Below the pieces are notes generated by a model, which was given only the letters and a program-made list of their open reading frames with translations, did no database searches and was not told the DNA's origin. Positions 16,719 through 25,801 of a stretch of 64,000 nucleotides of DNA are shown piece after piece (positions within the stretch are counted from its first letter, which is position 1; each line of letters starts with the position of its first letter). Origin of the DNA: Amycolatopsis australiensis (GTDB lineage Bacteria; Actinomycetota; Actinomycetes; Mycobacteriales; Pseudonocardiaceae); contig NZ_FPJG01000006.1 of NCBI RefSeq assembly GCF_900119165.1, positions 62,001 to 126,000 of the forward strand, read 5' to 3'. The translations under genes and the position numbers were made by a program.

Positions 16719-17998
16719 CGCGGGACGCGCTCGGCGGGCCAGCGCACCTCCGGCACGTCGGTGGGCCGCGGCACCTTGAGGAACAGGCTGAACACGGCCG
16801 GACGGCGGTTCGACAGCTCCAGCCTGCCGCCGTCGGCCTCCACCAGGGCACGGGCCAGCGCCAGGCCGACGCCGGTCGAGCCGCCACCGGAGAAGCCGCG
16901 CTCGAAGATGTGCGGCGCCAGCTCGTCGGGCACGCCCGAACCCGTGTCGCTGACCTCGATCACCACTGTGCCCTCGGCGTCGCCGCGGCGGGCGGCCACG
17001 GTGACCGTGCCCGAGCCGTGGCGGAGCGCATTGTCCAGCAGGACGCCGATCACCTCGCGGAGCCGTCCCGGCGTCGCGCGGGCCATCACCCCGTCGGCCA
17101 CGCGCATCCGCAGGTTCCGGCCTTCCGAGCGGAGCAGCTCCCGCCACTCCTGCGCCATCGCGGGCAGCTGCGTCGGCAGGTCCACCGGTTCCGCGCCGAC
17201 CTCGCGGGCCGCGCGCGCCGCCGCCAGCAGCTCGTCGAGTGCTTCGGCGAGCCGGTCCGCCTGCTCCTGGGCGGCCTTCGACTCGTCGGCGACCTCTTCG
17301 TCCGGGTGCACGGTGAGCGGTTCCAGCCGCAGCTGCAACGCCGTGAGCCGGCTGCGCAGCTGGTGCGAAACGTCGCCGACGAGCTGGCGTTCGCGCTGGA
17401 CGAGCTGGGCCAGCGCGGTGCCGGACGCGTCGAGGGCTTCGGCGACCATGTCGAGCTCGCCGACGCCGTAGCGGCTCGGGTCGGGCCGGAAGTCGCCGCC
17501 GCCGAGCCGGGCTGCGCGTTCGGCGACGTGCCGCAGCGGCTTGGCCAGCCGCCGCGCCGTCGCGATCGCCACCACCGCGCCGGTGCCGACCGACAGCAGC
17601 ACCAGCAGCACGACGACGAGCGTCACCGTCGTCTGCCGCTCGTGCATCGGGCCCGCCGGCACGGCGATCTCGACCTTGCCGTCCCGCGCGAGGTCGGCCG
17701 TCTCGGTCACCGTGCTGGGTCCGGGGTCGCTGCCGTAGCGCTTCTCGTCCTGGCCGGTGGCCCGCACGGTGAGCTGGCCGTTCACCGGCACCGCCGCGCG
17801 CACCTGGTCGAGGTCGATCTCCTGGCCGTTGGCGATCTCGGTGTCGAGGATCGCCGCCGCCGCGCGGGCGTTCTCCGCGAGCGTCTCGCGGTAGCTCGAC
17901 TCGAACTGCCAGCTCGCCACGATGCCCAGCGGGATGCCGAGGACCGCCGCGGTGACCGCGACGGCCAGCAGGATGGCCAGCAGGATGCGGCGGCGCAC
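16715..17998 (-). CDS. Sensor histidine kinase (HAMP, HisKA, HATPase)
   Basis: A 427-residue membrane kinase. Helix 1 is at residues 5-28 and helix 2 near 125-148, enclosing an extracytoplasmic sensor of about 95 residues. A HAMP region follows (ATARRLAKPLRHVAERAARL), then the H-box VGDVSHQLRSRLTALQLRLE, N-box VIGVLLDNALRHG, G1 EVSDTGSGVP and G2 STGVGLALARALVEADGG. The GTG start at 17998 is 3 bases after the stop of the OmpR-type regulator gene, so they form one operon. The signal is unknown; the pair resembles envelope-stress type systems. Confidence 0.92.
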   Translation of the reverse strand: MRRRILLAILLAVAVTAAVLGIPLGIVASWQFESSYRETLAENARAAAAILDTEIANGQEIDLDQVRAAVPVNGQLTVRATGQDEKRYGSDPGPSTVTETADLARDGKVEIAVPAGPMHERQTTVTLVVVLLVLLSVGTGAVVAIATARRLAKPLRHVAERAARLGGGDFRPDPSRYGVGELDMVAEALDASGTALAQLVQRERQLVGDVSHQLRSRLTALQLRLEPLTVHPDEEVADESKAAQEQADRLAEALDELLAAARAAREVGAEPVDLPTQLPAMAQEWRELLRSEGRNLRMRVADGVMARATPGRLREVIGVLLDNALRHGSGTVTVAARRGDAEGTVVIEVSDTGSGVPDELAPHIFERGFSGGGSTGVGLALARALVEADGGRLELSNRRPAVFSLFLKVPRPTDVPEVRWPAERVPR

Positions 17999-18001
17999 GG
18001 C

Positions 18002-18697
18002 TTATTCGGCGTTGAACCGGAAGCCGACGCCGCGGACGGTCGCGATCCGGCGTTCGCCGTCGTGGGTCTTGCTGGTGCGCCCGGCGGCCTCGTCGGCGGC
18101 GATGGCGAGCTTCCGCCGCAGCCACGACATGTGCATGTCGAGGGTCTTGGACGTCTTCGACTCGAGGTCGTTCCAGACCTCGGCCAGGATCTCGTCACGG
18201 CTGACGACCTGGCCGGCGCGGCTCATCAGCACGCGCAGCAGCTCGAACTCCTTGTTGGCCAGCTGGACCTCGTGCATGTCCACGGTGACGAGCCGGGCGC
18301 CGAGGTCCATCCGCACGCCGCCGGCCTCGAGGACCTCGGGCACCCGGCGGCGCAGCAGCGCGCGGATCCGGGCGAGCAGCTCGGCGAGCCGGAAGGGCTT
18401 GGCGACGTAGTCGTCGGCGCCCGCGTCCAGGCCCACGACGAAGTCGACCTCGTCGGTGCGGGCGGTGAGCATCAGCACGGGCAGCTCGGTGCCGTTCGCG
18501 CGCAGGCGGCGGCACACCTCGAGCCCGTCCATGCCCGGCAGCCCGAGGTCCAGCACGAGCAGGTCGACTCTCTGGGCCGCGGTGGCATCGAGGACCGCCG
18601 GCCCGTCGGTGACGACGTGGATCTCGTATCCCTCGCGTTCGAGGGCGCGGGAGAGCGGTTCGGCGATGGCCGGATCGTCTTCGGCAAGTAGGACCAT
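18002..18697 (-). CDS. OmpR-family response regulator
   Basis: A 231-residue regulator: receiver with LLAEDDPAIAEPL, phospho-Asp in LLVLDLGLPGMDG, Thr in MLTARTDEVD and Lys in YVAKPFRLAEL, then a winged-helix DNA-binding domain (LANKEFELLRVLMSRAGQVV to IATVRGVGFRF). The ATG at 18697 or the GTG two codons earlier at 18703 could start it. It sits upstream of and next to its cognate kinase. It diverges from hisN with a 42-base gap. Confidence 0.93.
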   Translation of the reverse strand: MVLLAEDDPAIAEPLSRALEREGYEIHVVTDGPAVLDATAAQRVDLLVLDLGLPGMDGLEVCRRLRANGTELPVLMLTARTDEVDFVVGLDAGADDYVAKPFRLAELLARIRALLRRRVPEVLEAGGVRMDLGARLVTVDMHEVQLANKEFELLRVLMSRAGQVVSRDEILAEVWNDLESKTSKTLDMHMSWLRRKLAIAADEAAGRTSKTHDGERRIATVRGVGFRFNAE

Positions 18698-18739
18698 GCT
18701 CACCTGGTCAACTCTACGGCGCGCGGGCGTGAAACCATC

Positions 18740-19525
18740 GTGACCGTGCCTGGCTACGGAGATGATCTGGCCCTCGCCACCCGGCTGGCTGACGCCGCCG
18801 ACGCGATCACGACGGCGCGGTTCCGCGCCCTGGACCTCGCGGTGGAGCGCAAGCCCGACCGCACCCCGGTGACCGACGCCGACACCGCGGTCGAGGACGC
18901 GATCCGGGCGCTGCTGGCCGGGGAACGCCCGGAAGACGCGGTGCTCGGCGAGGAACGCGGCGGGTCGGCGGCCACGGGCCGGGCGTGGGTGCTGGACCCG
19001 ATCGACGGGACGAAGAACTTCCTCCGCGGCGTCCCCGTCTGGGCGACGCTGATCGCGCTCGTCGAAGACGGCAACCCGGTGGTCGGCATGATCAGCGCGC
19101 CCCTGCTGGGCCGTCGCTGGTGGGCGGCAACCGGGTCGGGCGCGTTCTCGTCCGATGCGGCGGGCACCCGACGGCTGTCGGTTTCCGGCGTTTCGTCCCT
19201 TTCGGACGCTTATCTGTCCACAACGGACCTGAACTCGTGGACGGAGTACCACTCCCGCGAGAAGTACCTCGATCTGGTGAACGCGTGCTGGGAGTCCCGC
19301 GCGTTCGGCGACTTCTGGCACCACGTGCTGGTGGCCGAAGGCGCCCTGGACGTCGCCGCGGAGTGCATCGTGAACCCGTGGGACGTCGCGGCGGCGCAGG
19401 TGATCGTCACCGAGGCCGGCGGCCGGTTCACCGACCTCGACGGCGTCGCGCGGTACGACAACGGGAGCGCGTTGTCGACGAACGGCCGGGTGCACGACCA
19501 GGCGCTGGCGATCCTCAAGCGCTGA
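18740..19525 (+). CDS. hisN: Histidinol-phosphatase HisN (inositol monophosphatase family)
   Basis: A 261-residue IMPase-family enzyme that fits actinobacterial HisN, which dephosphorylates histidinol phosphate in histidine synthesis. Metal-binding motifs are all present: VTDADTAVE, LGEERGG, DPIDGTKNF and NPWDVAAAQVIVTEAGG. The GTG start at 18740 lies just past the divergent response regulator. An inositol-1-phosphatase role is the main alternative, but the WHHVLVAEGALDVAAE segment favours HisN. Confidence 0.88.
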   Translation: MTVPGYGDDLALATRLADAADAITTARFRALDLAVERKPDRTPVTDADTAVEDAIRALLAGERPEDAVLGEERGGSAATGRAWVLDPIDGTKNFLRGVPVWATLIALVEDGNPVVGMISAPLLGRRWWAATGSGAFSSDAAGTRRLSVSGVSSLSDAYLSTTDLNSWTEYHSREKYLDLVNACWESRAFGDFWHHVLVAEGALDVAAECIVNPWDVAAAQVIVTEAGGRFTDLDGVARYDNGSALSTNGRVHDQALAILKR

Positions 19526-19562
19526 CCGGATGGGCCGCTCGGCGGGAATTCCTTGACCGGTC

Positions 19563-19625
19563 TGAACCACCGGTGGTTCACTCCCAGTGCTCGCCGGGTC
19601 ACCCGGTCCGTTGACAACGTTGTCA
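19563..19625 (+). promoter_or_regulatory. Two perfect palindromic operators upstream of the GH92 mannosidase gene
   Basis: Palindrome 1, TGAACCACCGGTGGTTCA at 19563-19580, is an 18-base perfect dyad. Palindrome 2, TGACAACGTTGTCA at 19612-19625, is a 14-base perfect dyad with the central CG typical of LacI-family operators. Both lie within 100 bases of the ATG at 19659. Sugar-responsive repression is the likely role, since LacI proteins often control glycosidases. No LacI gene lies next to it. Confidence 0.65.
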
Positions 19626-19658
19626 GCCCGGGCGCCCGCTCACTCCGGGAGGAAGAGC

Positions 19659-22600
19659 ATGCGCAGAGTCGTCACCGCGGCTTTGATCGTCCCCCTCGTC
19701 ACGGCGGTCGCGCCCGCGTCCGCCGACCCGCAGCAGCACCGAGATCTCACCGCCTACGTCAACCCGTTCGCCGGTGCGAAAGCCGGCGACACGCCCGAGA
19801 CCAACACCTACGCCGGCGACACGTTCCCCGGCGCCGACGTCCCGTTCGGCATGGTGCAGTGGAGCCCCGACACGCCCCTGCAGCCCAAGCCGCCCGCCGG
19901 GCAGGGCCGGTACTACGCCCGCGACCGCGACGGCGGCTACGCCTGGGAAGAAAACCGCCTCCGCGGCTTCAGCCTCACCCACTTCAACGGCGCCGGATGC
20001 GGCGGCGCGGCCGGGGACGTCCCGTTCCTGCCCTTCGCCGGGGACATCTCGACGTCGCCGGCCGTCGACGCGTCGAAGTACTTCCCCACCGTCAGCCACA
20101 CCAGCGAATCCGCGTCCCCCGGCTACTACAAGGTGACCACCGATTCCGGCGTCACGACCGAGCTGACCGCGACCCAGCACTCCGGCTTGGGCCGCTTCAC
20201 GTTCCCGGAGAACTCGCCCGCGACCCTCCTCATCGACGTCGCCGAGTCCGCGATGGGCAGCGACGACGCGGCCGTGACCGTCGACCCGGCGCGGCGAACC
20301 GTCGAAGGCTGGGTCTCCAGCGGTCACTTCTGCCGCGGCCCCAACACGTACAAGGTCTTCTTCACCGCCACCTTCGACCAGCCGTTCAAGACGTCCGGGA
20401 CCTGGCAGAACGCCACCGTGACACCCGGTGGCACGACCGCGCGGGGCGGCAACCTCAGCAAGGACACCTGGGACAAGCAGGTCGTCACGGTCGACGGCGG
20501 CTCGGGCGCCTATCTCACGTTCGACCCCGCGAAGCCGGTACAGGTCCGCGTCGGTTTGTCCTATGTAGACACCGTCGGCGCCCGGCTGAACGTCGCCGCC
20601 GAGCAACACGGCGACACCTTCGAGGGAATCCGGAACGACGCCCGCCGGTCCTGGGACGACCGGCTGCGCCAGATCACCGTCGAAGGCGGCACGGACGCGG
20701 CGACCAGGACCTTCTACACCGCGCTCTACCACACGCTGCTGCAGCCGAACGTCTTTTCCGATGTGGACGGTCGATACGCGGGCTTCGACAAGGCGATCCA
20801 CCGCGCCAAGCCGGGTCACGCGCAGTACGCCAACTTCTCCGGCTGGGACACCTACCGCGACGAGGTCCAGCTGCTGTCGATGCTCGCCCCGCACGAGGCC
20901 GCCGACATGGCGCAGTCGATGCTCAACCAGGCCGACCAGGCGGGCGGGATCTGGGACCGCTGGTCGCAGAACAACGACTTCATGGGCGTGATGGGCGGCG
21001 ACCCGTACCACTCGATCATCGCCAGCACGTACGCCTTCGGGGCCACGGACTTCGACGCCGCGCACGCGCTGAAGTCCATGGTCACCGGCGCGACGCGCGT
21101 CCAGCAGGCCGGTGAACGCGCCCTCGAGCGGCCTGGCCTGTCCGACTACCTGGCGCTCGGCTACCACCCCAACAACGTCTCCGACATGCTCGAGGAGACG
21201 ACGGCCGACTTCGGCATCGCGCAGCTGGCCCGGCGGCTGGGCGACGACCCGGTCTACCACCGGTTCATGAGCCGCGCGCAGAACTGGGAGAACGTCTACA
21301 ACCCGGCCACCGGCTACCTGCAGACCCGGATGCGCGACGGCCAGTTCCTCTCGCCGTTCGATCCCGCGCAGTACCAGGAAATGCGCTACCAGGAAGGGAA
21401 CGCGGCGCAGTACACGTGGATGGTGCCGTACGACGTGCGGGGCCTGTTCGACGCGATGGGCGGTGACGACGCCGTCAAGAAGCGTCTCGACTTCTTCTTC
21501 ACGAAGCTGAACAGCGACGCCAGCTCGCCGTACGCGTTCATGTCGAACGAGCCGTCGTTCGAGGTGCCGTGGGAGTACGCCTACGCGGGCGCGCCGTCGA
21601 AGACGCAGGACATCGTGCGCCGCTCGGCGGAGCTGCTGTTCAAGCCCACCGAAGACGGCCTGCCCGGCAACGACGACCTCGGCGCGACGTCGGCGTGGTA
21701 CGTCTTCGCCGCGCTCGGCATGTACCCGGAGGCGCCCGGCCGCGCCGAGCTGGTGCTGGCCAGCCCGATGTTCCCGAAGATCACGCTGACGCGGGCGACC
21801 GGGCAGCGGATCACGATCACCGCGCCCGGCGCGTCCAGCTCGGTGAAGTACGTGAAGAGCCTGCAGGTGAACGGTCGCCCGAGCACGAAGCCGTGGCTGC
21901 CGGAGTCGTTCGCGGTCAACGGCGGACGCCTCGACTTCACGCTCGGCACGTCGCCGACGTCGTGGGGTTCGGGTGGTTCCGACGCCCCGCCGTCGTTCCG
22001 CGACGGCGAGGTGCCGGTACGCGGGCGGGTCGGCCCGGGCCGGATCTTGGTCGCTCCGGGTGCTTCGCCGGCCTCCGCAACGGTGATCGCCGAAGGCATC
22101 ACCGGCGCCGGAACGGTGTCGTGGCAGGTGAAGCCACCGGCGGGGATCACCGTGACGCCGTCGAGCGGGACGCTCACCGTGGGCGCGCACGGCTCGGCGA
22201 CCCAGCAGGTGCAGGTGACCGCCGCGGCCGGGACGCCGGACGCGTACACGAGCGTGCCGGTGACGTTCAGCGGTCAGCCGCTGCCCGCGTACCTGCCGGT
22301 GACGGTCGGCACGCCGGGGACGCTGCACGCGGCGAACACGAACGTCGGCGTCACGGACGACAAGCTCGTCCAGTACGGCGACTTCGGCGAGACGGACCTC
22401 TACCCGGGCGGATTCGTGTTCTCCTACTCGGCGCAGGGTTTCGCGTCGCACGGGATCACGCCGGGCGCGACGGTGACGGCGAACGGGCAGCAGTTCCGCT
22501 GGCCGTCGAGCCCGACCGGCTCGCCGGACAACGTGATCGCGGCGGGGCAAACGCTTGCGGTCTCCGCGCCGGCGGGCGCGACGAAGCTGTCGTTCCTCGG

Positions 22601-22925
22601 CGCGGCGACCGGCGCGGACGCCAAGGGAACCGTGACGGTCACCTACACCGACGGCTCGACGCAGCACGGTTCACTTGGTTTGTCGGAGTGGCTTCTGAAA
22701 GGCGGCGCGGAGACACCGCAGTTCGGCAACACGGTGGTCGCGAAGGTGCCGTACGTGAACTCGGCGTTCCCGCGGTACATGTTCCGGCTCCAGCGGCCGT
22801 ACACGTCGTACCTGTTCGCGACGGCCCCGATCGCTCTCGATCCGGCGAAGCAGGTTCGCAGCATCACGCTGCCGATGTCGACCGGTTCAGGCGCGGCGCA
22901 CGTCTTCACCTACGCGGTGAGCTGA
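19659..22925 (+). CDS. Secreted GH92 family alpha-mannosidase
   Basis: A 1088-residue protein with a Sec signal peptide (MRRVVTAALIVPLVTAVAPASA). The GH92 body begins with YVNPFAGAKAGDTPETNTYA and shows GFSLTHFNGAGC, GWDTYRDEVQLL, NDFMGVMGGDPYHSI, the general-acid region LEETTADFGIAQLA and the base region GNDDLGATSAWYVFAALGMY. GH92 enzymes are Ca2+-dependent exo-alpha-mannosidases acting on alpha-1,2 and other mannosides. The last 330 residues add a NEW3-like beta domain and an NPCBM-like carbohydrate-binding part. The ATG at 19659 is set by GGGAGGAAGAGC; a longer reading frame upstream runs through the operators. Confidence 0.93.
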   Translation: MRRVVTAALIVPLVTAVAPASADPQQHRDLTAYVNPFAGAKAGDTPETNTYAGDTFPGADVPFGMVQWSPDTPLQPKPPAGQGRYYARDRDGGYAWEENRLRGFSLTHFNGAGCGGAAGDVPFLPFAGDISTSPAVDASKYFPTVSHTSESASPGYYKVTTDSGVTTELTATQHSGLGRFTFPENSPATLLIDVAESAMGSDDAAVTVDPARRTVEGWVSSGHFCRGPNTYKVFFTATFDQPFKTSGTWQNATVTPGGTTARGGNLSKDTWDKQVVTVDGGSGAYLTFDPAKPVQVRVGLSYVDTVGARLNVAAEQHGDTFEGIRNDARRSWDDRLRQITVEGGTDAATRTFYTALYHTLLQPNVFSDVDGRYAGFDKAIHRAKPGHAQYANFSGWDTYRDEVQLLSMLAPHEAADMAQSMLNQADQAGGIWDRWSQNNDFMGVMGGDPYHSIIASTYAFGATDFDAAHALKSMVTGATRVQQAGERALERPGLSDYLALGYHPNNVSDMLEETTADFGIAQLARRLGDDPVYHRFMSRAQNWENVYNPATGYLQTRMRDGQFLSPFDPAQYQEMRYQEGNAAQYTWMVPYDVRGLFDAMGGDDAVKKRLDFFFTKLNSDASSPYAFMSNEPSFEVPWEYAYAGAPSKTQDIVRRSAELLFKPTEDGLPGNDDLGATSAWYVFAALGMYPEAPGRAELVLASPMFPKITLTRATGQRITITAPGASSSVKYVKSLQVNGRPSTKPWLPESFAVNGGRLDFTLGTSPTSWGSGGSDAPPSFRDGEVPVRGRVGPGRILVAPGASPASATVIAEGITGAGTVSWQVKPPAGITVTPSSGTLTVGAHGSATQQVQVTAAAGTPDAYTSVPVTFSGQPLPAYLPVTVGTPGTLHAANTNVGVTDDKLVQYGDFGETDLYPGGFVFSYSAQGFASHGITPGATVTANGQQFRWPSSPTGSPDNVIAAGQTLAVSAPAGATKLSFLGAATGADAKGTVTVTYTDGSTQHGSLGLSEWLLKGGAETPQFGNTVVAKVPYVNSAFPRYMFRLQRPYTSYLFATAPIALDPAKQVRSITLPMSTGSGAAHVFTYAVS

Positions 22926-22930
22926 CCGGC

Positions 22931-22963
22931 CTGCCCGGGTCGTGCGCGTCACGACCCGGGCAG
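22931..22963. terminator. Bidirectional hairpin terminator between convergent genes
   Basis: A perfect 14-bp stem pairs CTGCCCGGGTCGTG (22931-22944) with CACGACCCGGGCAG (22950-22963) around a 5-base loop. It lies directly after the GH92 stop and covers the last codons of the convergent small gene. There is no U-tract, as is common in actinomycetes. Confidence 0.7.
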
Positions 22964-23209
22964 CAGGCCGACGGCGCCGCGGGCCACCTGCGCCCAGGCC
23001 AGCCGGCCGAAGAGGTAGTGGCACGCCACCTGCTCACTGGTGAACCGCGCCCAGTCGTAGCGGTTGCCCTGCTCGCGCCAGAACACCTCCCACGCGTCGT
23101 CCTCGCCCTGCATCAGGCACCACGCGTTGTCGACTTCGGCGCCCAGCGAGACGACTTCCGGCGGCACGCCCAGCACGCCGAGCCAGCGCTGGATCGACTG
23201 GGTGTTCAT
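22949..23209 (-). CDS. Small protein coupled to the TNT toxin gene; candidate immunity protein
   Basis: An 86-residue acidic protein (MNTQSIQRWLGVLGVPPEVV, later WEVFWREQGNRYDWARF). I do not recognise the family. Its ATG at 23209 overlaps the toxin gene stop as TGATG, so translation is coupled and the two products are made together. That arrangement, its small size and acidity fit an antidote to the toxin. The known TNT antidote (IFT of M. tuberculosis) is about twice as long, so this would be a different type. Immunity function is inferred from context only. Confidence 0.65.
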   Translation of the reverse strand: MNTQSIQRWLGVLGVPPEVVSLGAEVDNAWCLMQGEDDAWEVFWREQGNRYDWARFTSEQVACHYLFGRLAWAQVARGAVGLLPGS

Positions 23210-24108
23210 CAATCCTCTTCCCCCTTGGCCTCGGCGAGGTAGCCGAGTGTCACGAGTTCGTCGGCCGCCAGCAGCGCACGGTACCGGGTGCCGCCGCCGA
23301 CCTGGCCGAACCAGTTCGCCGTCTCCGAGCGCCACATCGGCACCGCGCGCACCACGACGTACCGGCGGTACTCGGCGTCCAGCATCCCCGGCGGCAGCGA
23401 GCGCTCCGCGAAGGGCGTTCCGTCGGCGAAGAAGATCCGCCCGTAGGCCGGGCCGAAGCGGTCGAGGACCGTGTCGGCCGGCACCATCACCGGCTCGGCC
23501 GGGTCGAGGCCGCCCTCCGGGTACTGCTCGCCCGGCGGCCACGCGTACTCCGGCCCGAGCTCGCTGTGCCCGACGACGAACCGGCGGATCCACACCGCCT
23601 GCGTCGCCCGCGCGTACGGGACGTAGCCCTCGGTCAGGTGCGGCGGCACCGGCCGCGGTGGCGCGGTCGGCGACCGGCGGAAACCCGCGGTGACGTTGGT
23701 GAGGGCCTGGTCGTCGAAGATCAGCCGGGCGTCCGGGTGGTCGTTCGGCGGGAAGCCGTCCGGGTCAGGGGGCAGCGGGAGCTGCCGCGCCGGCTTGTCC
23801 ATCGCCACCGGCAGGTGCCCGATGGGGAACATGTGCACCAGGAACAGCGCGACAACGCTTTCCCGCTCGGTGCGCGGCGAGCCGAGCGGCGGCAGCGGCG
23901 CGGGCGAGATCGGCGGCGGCGGGGCGGCGGGCATCGGCGGCGCCGGGGGCAGCGGAAACGGGGGGAGCAGCGGCGACACCGCGTGCGGCCACGCGGCCGG
24001 GTTGCCCGAGGGCGGGGTCGGCGCGTCCTCGTACCCGGGCAGCCGTACCGGCCCGGTGTCGAGGTCGGCCTCGACCGGTTCGGAGCCCGCCTCGGAAGGC
24101 TCGGTCAC
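23209..24108 (-). CDS. TNT-domain protein (predicted NAD+ glycohydrolase toxin)
   Basis: A 299-residue protein. The C-terminal 110 residues match the TNT domain of the M. tuberculosis toxin CpnT: LDRFGPAYGRIFFADGTPF, then AERSLPPGMLDAEYRRYVV, NWFGQVGGGTRY and LVTLGYL. TNT hydrolyses NAD+. The N-terminus is acidic, then proline-rich (residues about 30-80) with no signal peptide, so delivery might use a specialised system. An ATG at 24114 sits directly on the GGAGG, so the GTG at 24108, six bases further, is the better start. It is followed by the coupled small gene. Confidence 0.82.
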   Translation of the reverse strand: MTEPSEAGSEPVEADLDTGPVRLPGYEDAPTPPSGNPAAWPHAVSPLLPPFPLPPAPPMPAAPPPPISPAPLPPLGSPRTERESVVALFLVHMFPIGHLPVAMDKPARQLPLPPDPDGFPPNDHPDARLIFDDQALTNVTAGFRRSPTAPPRPVPPHLTEGYVPYARATQAVWIRRFVVGHSELGPEYAWPPGEQYPEGGLDPAEPVMVPADTVLDRFGPAYGRIFFADGTPFAERSLPPGMLDAEYRRYVVVRAVPMWRSETANWFGQVGGGTRYRALLAADELVTLGYLAEAKGEED

Positions 24109-24211
24109 ACCCATCCTCCGGCTCGGTCGGTGCCCGCGGGCACACGCAGTTCGACGCGGCCGCGGCCGGTCCTCCTTGATACCGCACCCCGTCCCCGGGG
24201 GCGCGGCGAGG

Positions 24212-25141
24212 TCAGCTCAGCGCGTTGACCACACGGGACGGGCTCGGGCGGCCGAGCTGTCCCGCCATCCAGGCGCTGGCCGCCACCAGCGTGTCCAGGT
24301 CGACGCCGGTGGCCACCCCGAGGCCGTCCAGCATCCACACCAGGTCCTCGGTGGCCAGGTTTCCCGTGGCCGACTCGGCGTACGGGCAGCCGCCGAGCCC
24401 GCCGGCCGAAGAGTCCACTGTCGACACTCCACATCGGAGCGCTGCCAGCGTGTTGGCGAGAGCCTGGCCGTAGGTGTCGTGGAAGTGCACGGCCAAAGTA
24501 CCGGCATCGCCGAACAACCCGATCAGGTTCTCGACCTGGCCCGCGGTCGCGACGCCGATGGTGTCGCCCAGCGACAGCTGCGAGCAGCCCATGTCCAGCA
24601 GGCGGCGGCCCGCGTCGGCGACCTGCTTGGCCGGCACGGCGCCCTCCCACGGGTCGCCGAAGCACATCGAGAGGTAGCCGCGCACGTCGAGGCCCGCTTC
24701 CCGCGCCCGCGTGACGACCGGCTCGAACATCGCGAACTGCTCGTCCAGCGACGAGTTGAGGTTCTTGCGCGCGAACGTCTCCGTCGCGCTGGCGAAGATC
24801 GCGATGTGCTCGACGCCCGCGTCGAGGGCCCGGTTCAGGCCCTTCTCGTTCGGCACCAGCACGGGGTACCGCACGCCTTCGCGGCGGTCCAGGCCGGCCA
24901 GCAGCTGCTCGGCGTCGGCCAGCTGCGGCACCCACTTCGGGTGCACGAAGCTGGTCGCCTCCAGCGTGGTCAGGCCGGCGCCCGCGAGCCGGTCGAGGAA
25001 CTCCAGCTTGACCTCGACCGGGACGATCGTCTTTTCGTTCTGCAGCCCGTCCCGCGGGCCGACCTCCCAGATCGTGACCCGCTCCGGCAGCTCACCCGGG
25101 GACGGGACCCGCTCGGGCAGGCCCAGTTCGCGCGTGCCCAT
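24212..25141 (-). CDS. Hydroxymethylglutaryl-CoA lyase
   Basis: A 309-residue TIM-barrel enzyme of the HMG-CoA lyase group, which splits HMG-CoA to acetoacetate and acetyl-CoA in leucine breakdown. The N-terminal EVGPRDGLQNEKTIVP carries the catalytic Arg-Asp, SFVHPKWVPQLADAEQ follows, metal-binding His residues are in AVHFHDTYGQAL, and the catalytic Cys loop GGLGGCPYAESATGN is intact. Its ATG overlaps the stop of the PH-domain gene as TGATG, so the two are translationally coupled. Confidence 0.95.
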   Translation of the reverse strand: MGTRELGLPERVPSPGELPERVTIWEVGPRDGLQNEKTIVPVEVKLEFLDRLAGAGLTTLEATSFVHPKWVPQLADAEQLLAGLDRREGVRYPVLVPNEKGLNRALDAGVEHIAIFASATETFARKNLNSSLDEQFAMFEPVVTRAREAGLDVRGYLSMCFGDPWEGAVPAKQVADAGRRLLDMGCSQLSLGDTIGVATAGQVENLIGLFGDAGTLAVHFHDTYGQALANTLAALRCGVSTVDSSAGGLGGCPYAESATGNLATEDLVWMLDGLGVATGVDLDTLVAASAWMAGQLGRPSPSRVVNALS

Positions 25142-25716
25142 CAGCGGTGCCGGTCGCCGCGCGGCGGGCGGCCGCCCTGGGGTGGTAGCGGCTCGGTCTG
25201 CTGGGGGCCGGGCCGGTAGTCGTCGTACGGGTTGTCGTTGACCTCGCGGTAGATCACCGTGTGCACCTTCTCCACGTGCGGGATGTCCTCGAACCGCAGC
25301 GGCTCGTCCGACGCCGACTCGATGATCAGCGTGCCGCAGCCGAAGACGCGGTCGAGCAGGCCGTGCTCGAACTGGACGCTGTTGATCCGCCCCATCGGGA
25401 TGTCGATGCCGGTGCGCTTCAGCACGCCTTCGCGGGCGATGAGCCGGTCGGTGGTGACGATGAAGTGGGTGGTCCGCCAGCGCACGAACGGCGCCAGGAA
25501 CAGCCACACGACCAGCACCAGCGCGACGACCCCGATGGCGATCAGCCCGACCGAGTTCCACGGCGAGGACGCGTCCTTCGCCAGTATCGCCAGCCAGGTG
25601 CCCGCGCCGAGGGTGACCAGCAGTGCGAGCGTCGGGAAGATCAGCATCTTGAAGTGCGGGTGACTGTGCACCACGACGTGCTCTTGCTCGCTGAGCAAAT
25701 CGTCCGGATAAGCCAC
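25141..25716 (-). CDS. PH domain-containing membrane protein (bacterial PH, DUF304 type)
   Basis: A 191-residue protein with two membrane helices (about residues 24-50 and 55-80) followed by a bacterial PH-like domain (THFIVTTDRLIAREGVLKRT to GTLIIESASDEPLRF) and a Pro/Gly-rich basic tail. It corresponds in position to the membrane protein next to birA in mycobacteria. GTG at 25716 is preferred for its GGGAG site; a TTG at 25731 is possible. The function of the family is unknown. Confidence 0.85.
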   Translation of the reverse strand: MAYPDDLLSEQEHVVVHSHPHFKMLIFPTLALLVTLGAGTWLAILAKDASSPWNSVGLIAIGVVALVLVVWLFLAPFVRWRTTHFIVTTDRLIAREGVLKRTGIDIPMGRINSVQFEHGLLDRVFGCGTLIIESASDEPLRFEDIPHVEKVHTVIYREVNDNPYDDYRPGPQQTEPLPPQGGRPPRGDRHR

Positions 25717-25801
25717 GGCGGACGCTCCCAAGGTCGGTGCGGCGGTGTCGCCTCACCGTACCGGCGAGACGCCTGGCCGGTGAGTGCAACGCCCCGAAGA
25801 A

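Noticed and set aside
19623..22667. A 1014-codon open frame opposite the GH92 gene
   Set aside because: Shadow of the mannosidase; Arg/Val/Gly-rich with no recognisable motif.
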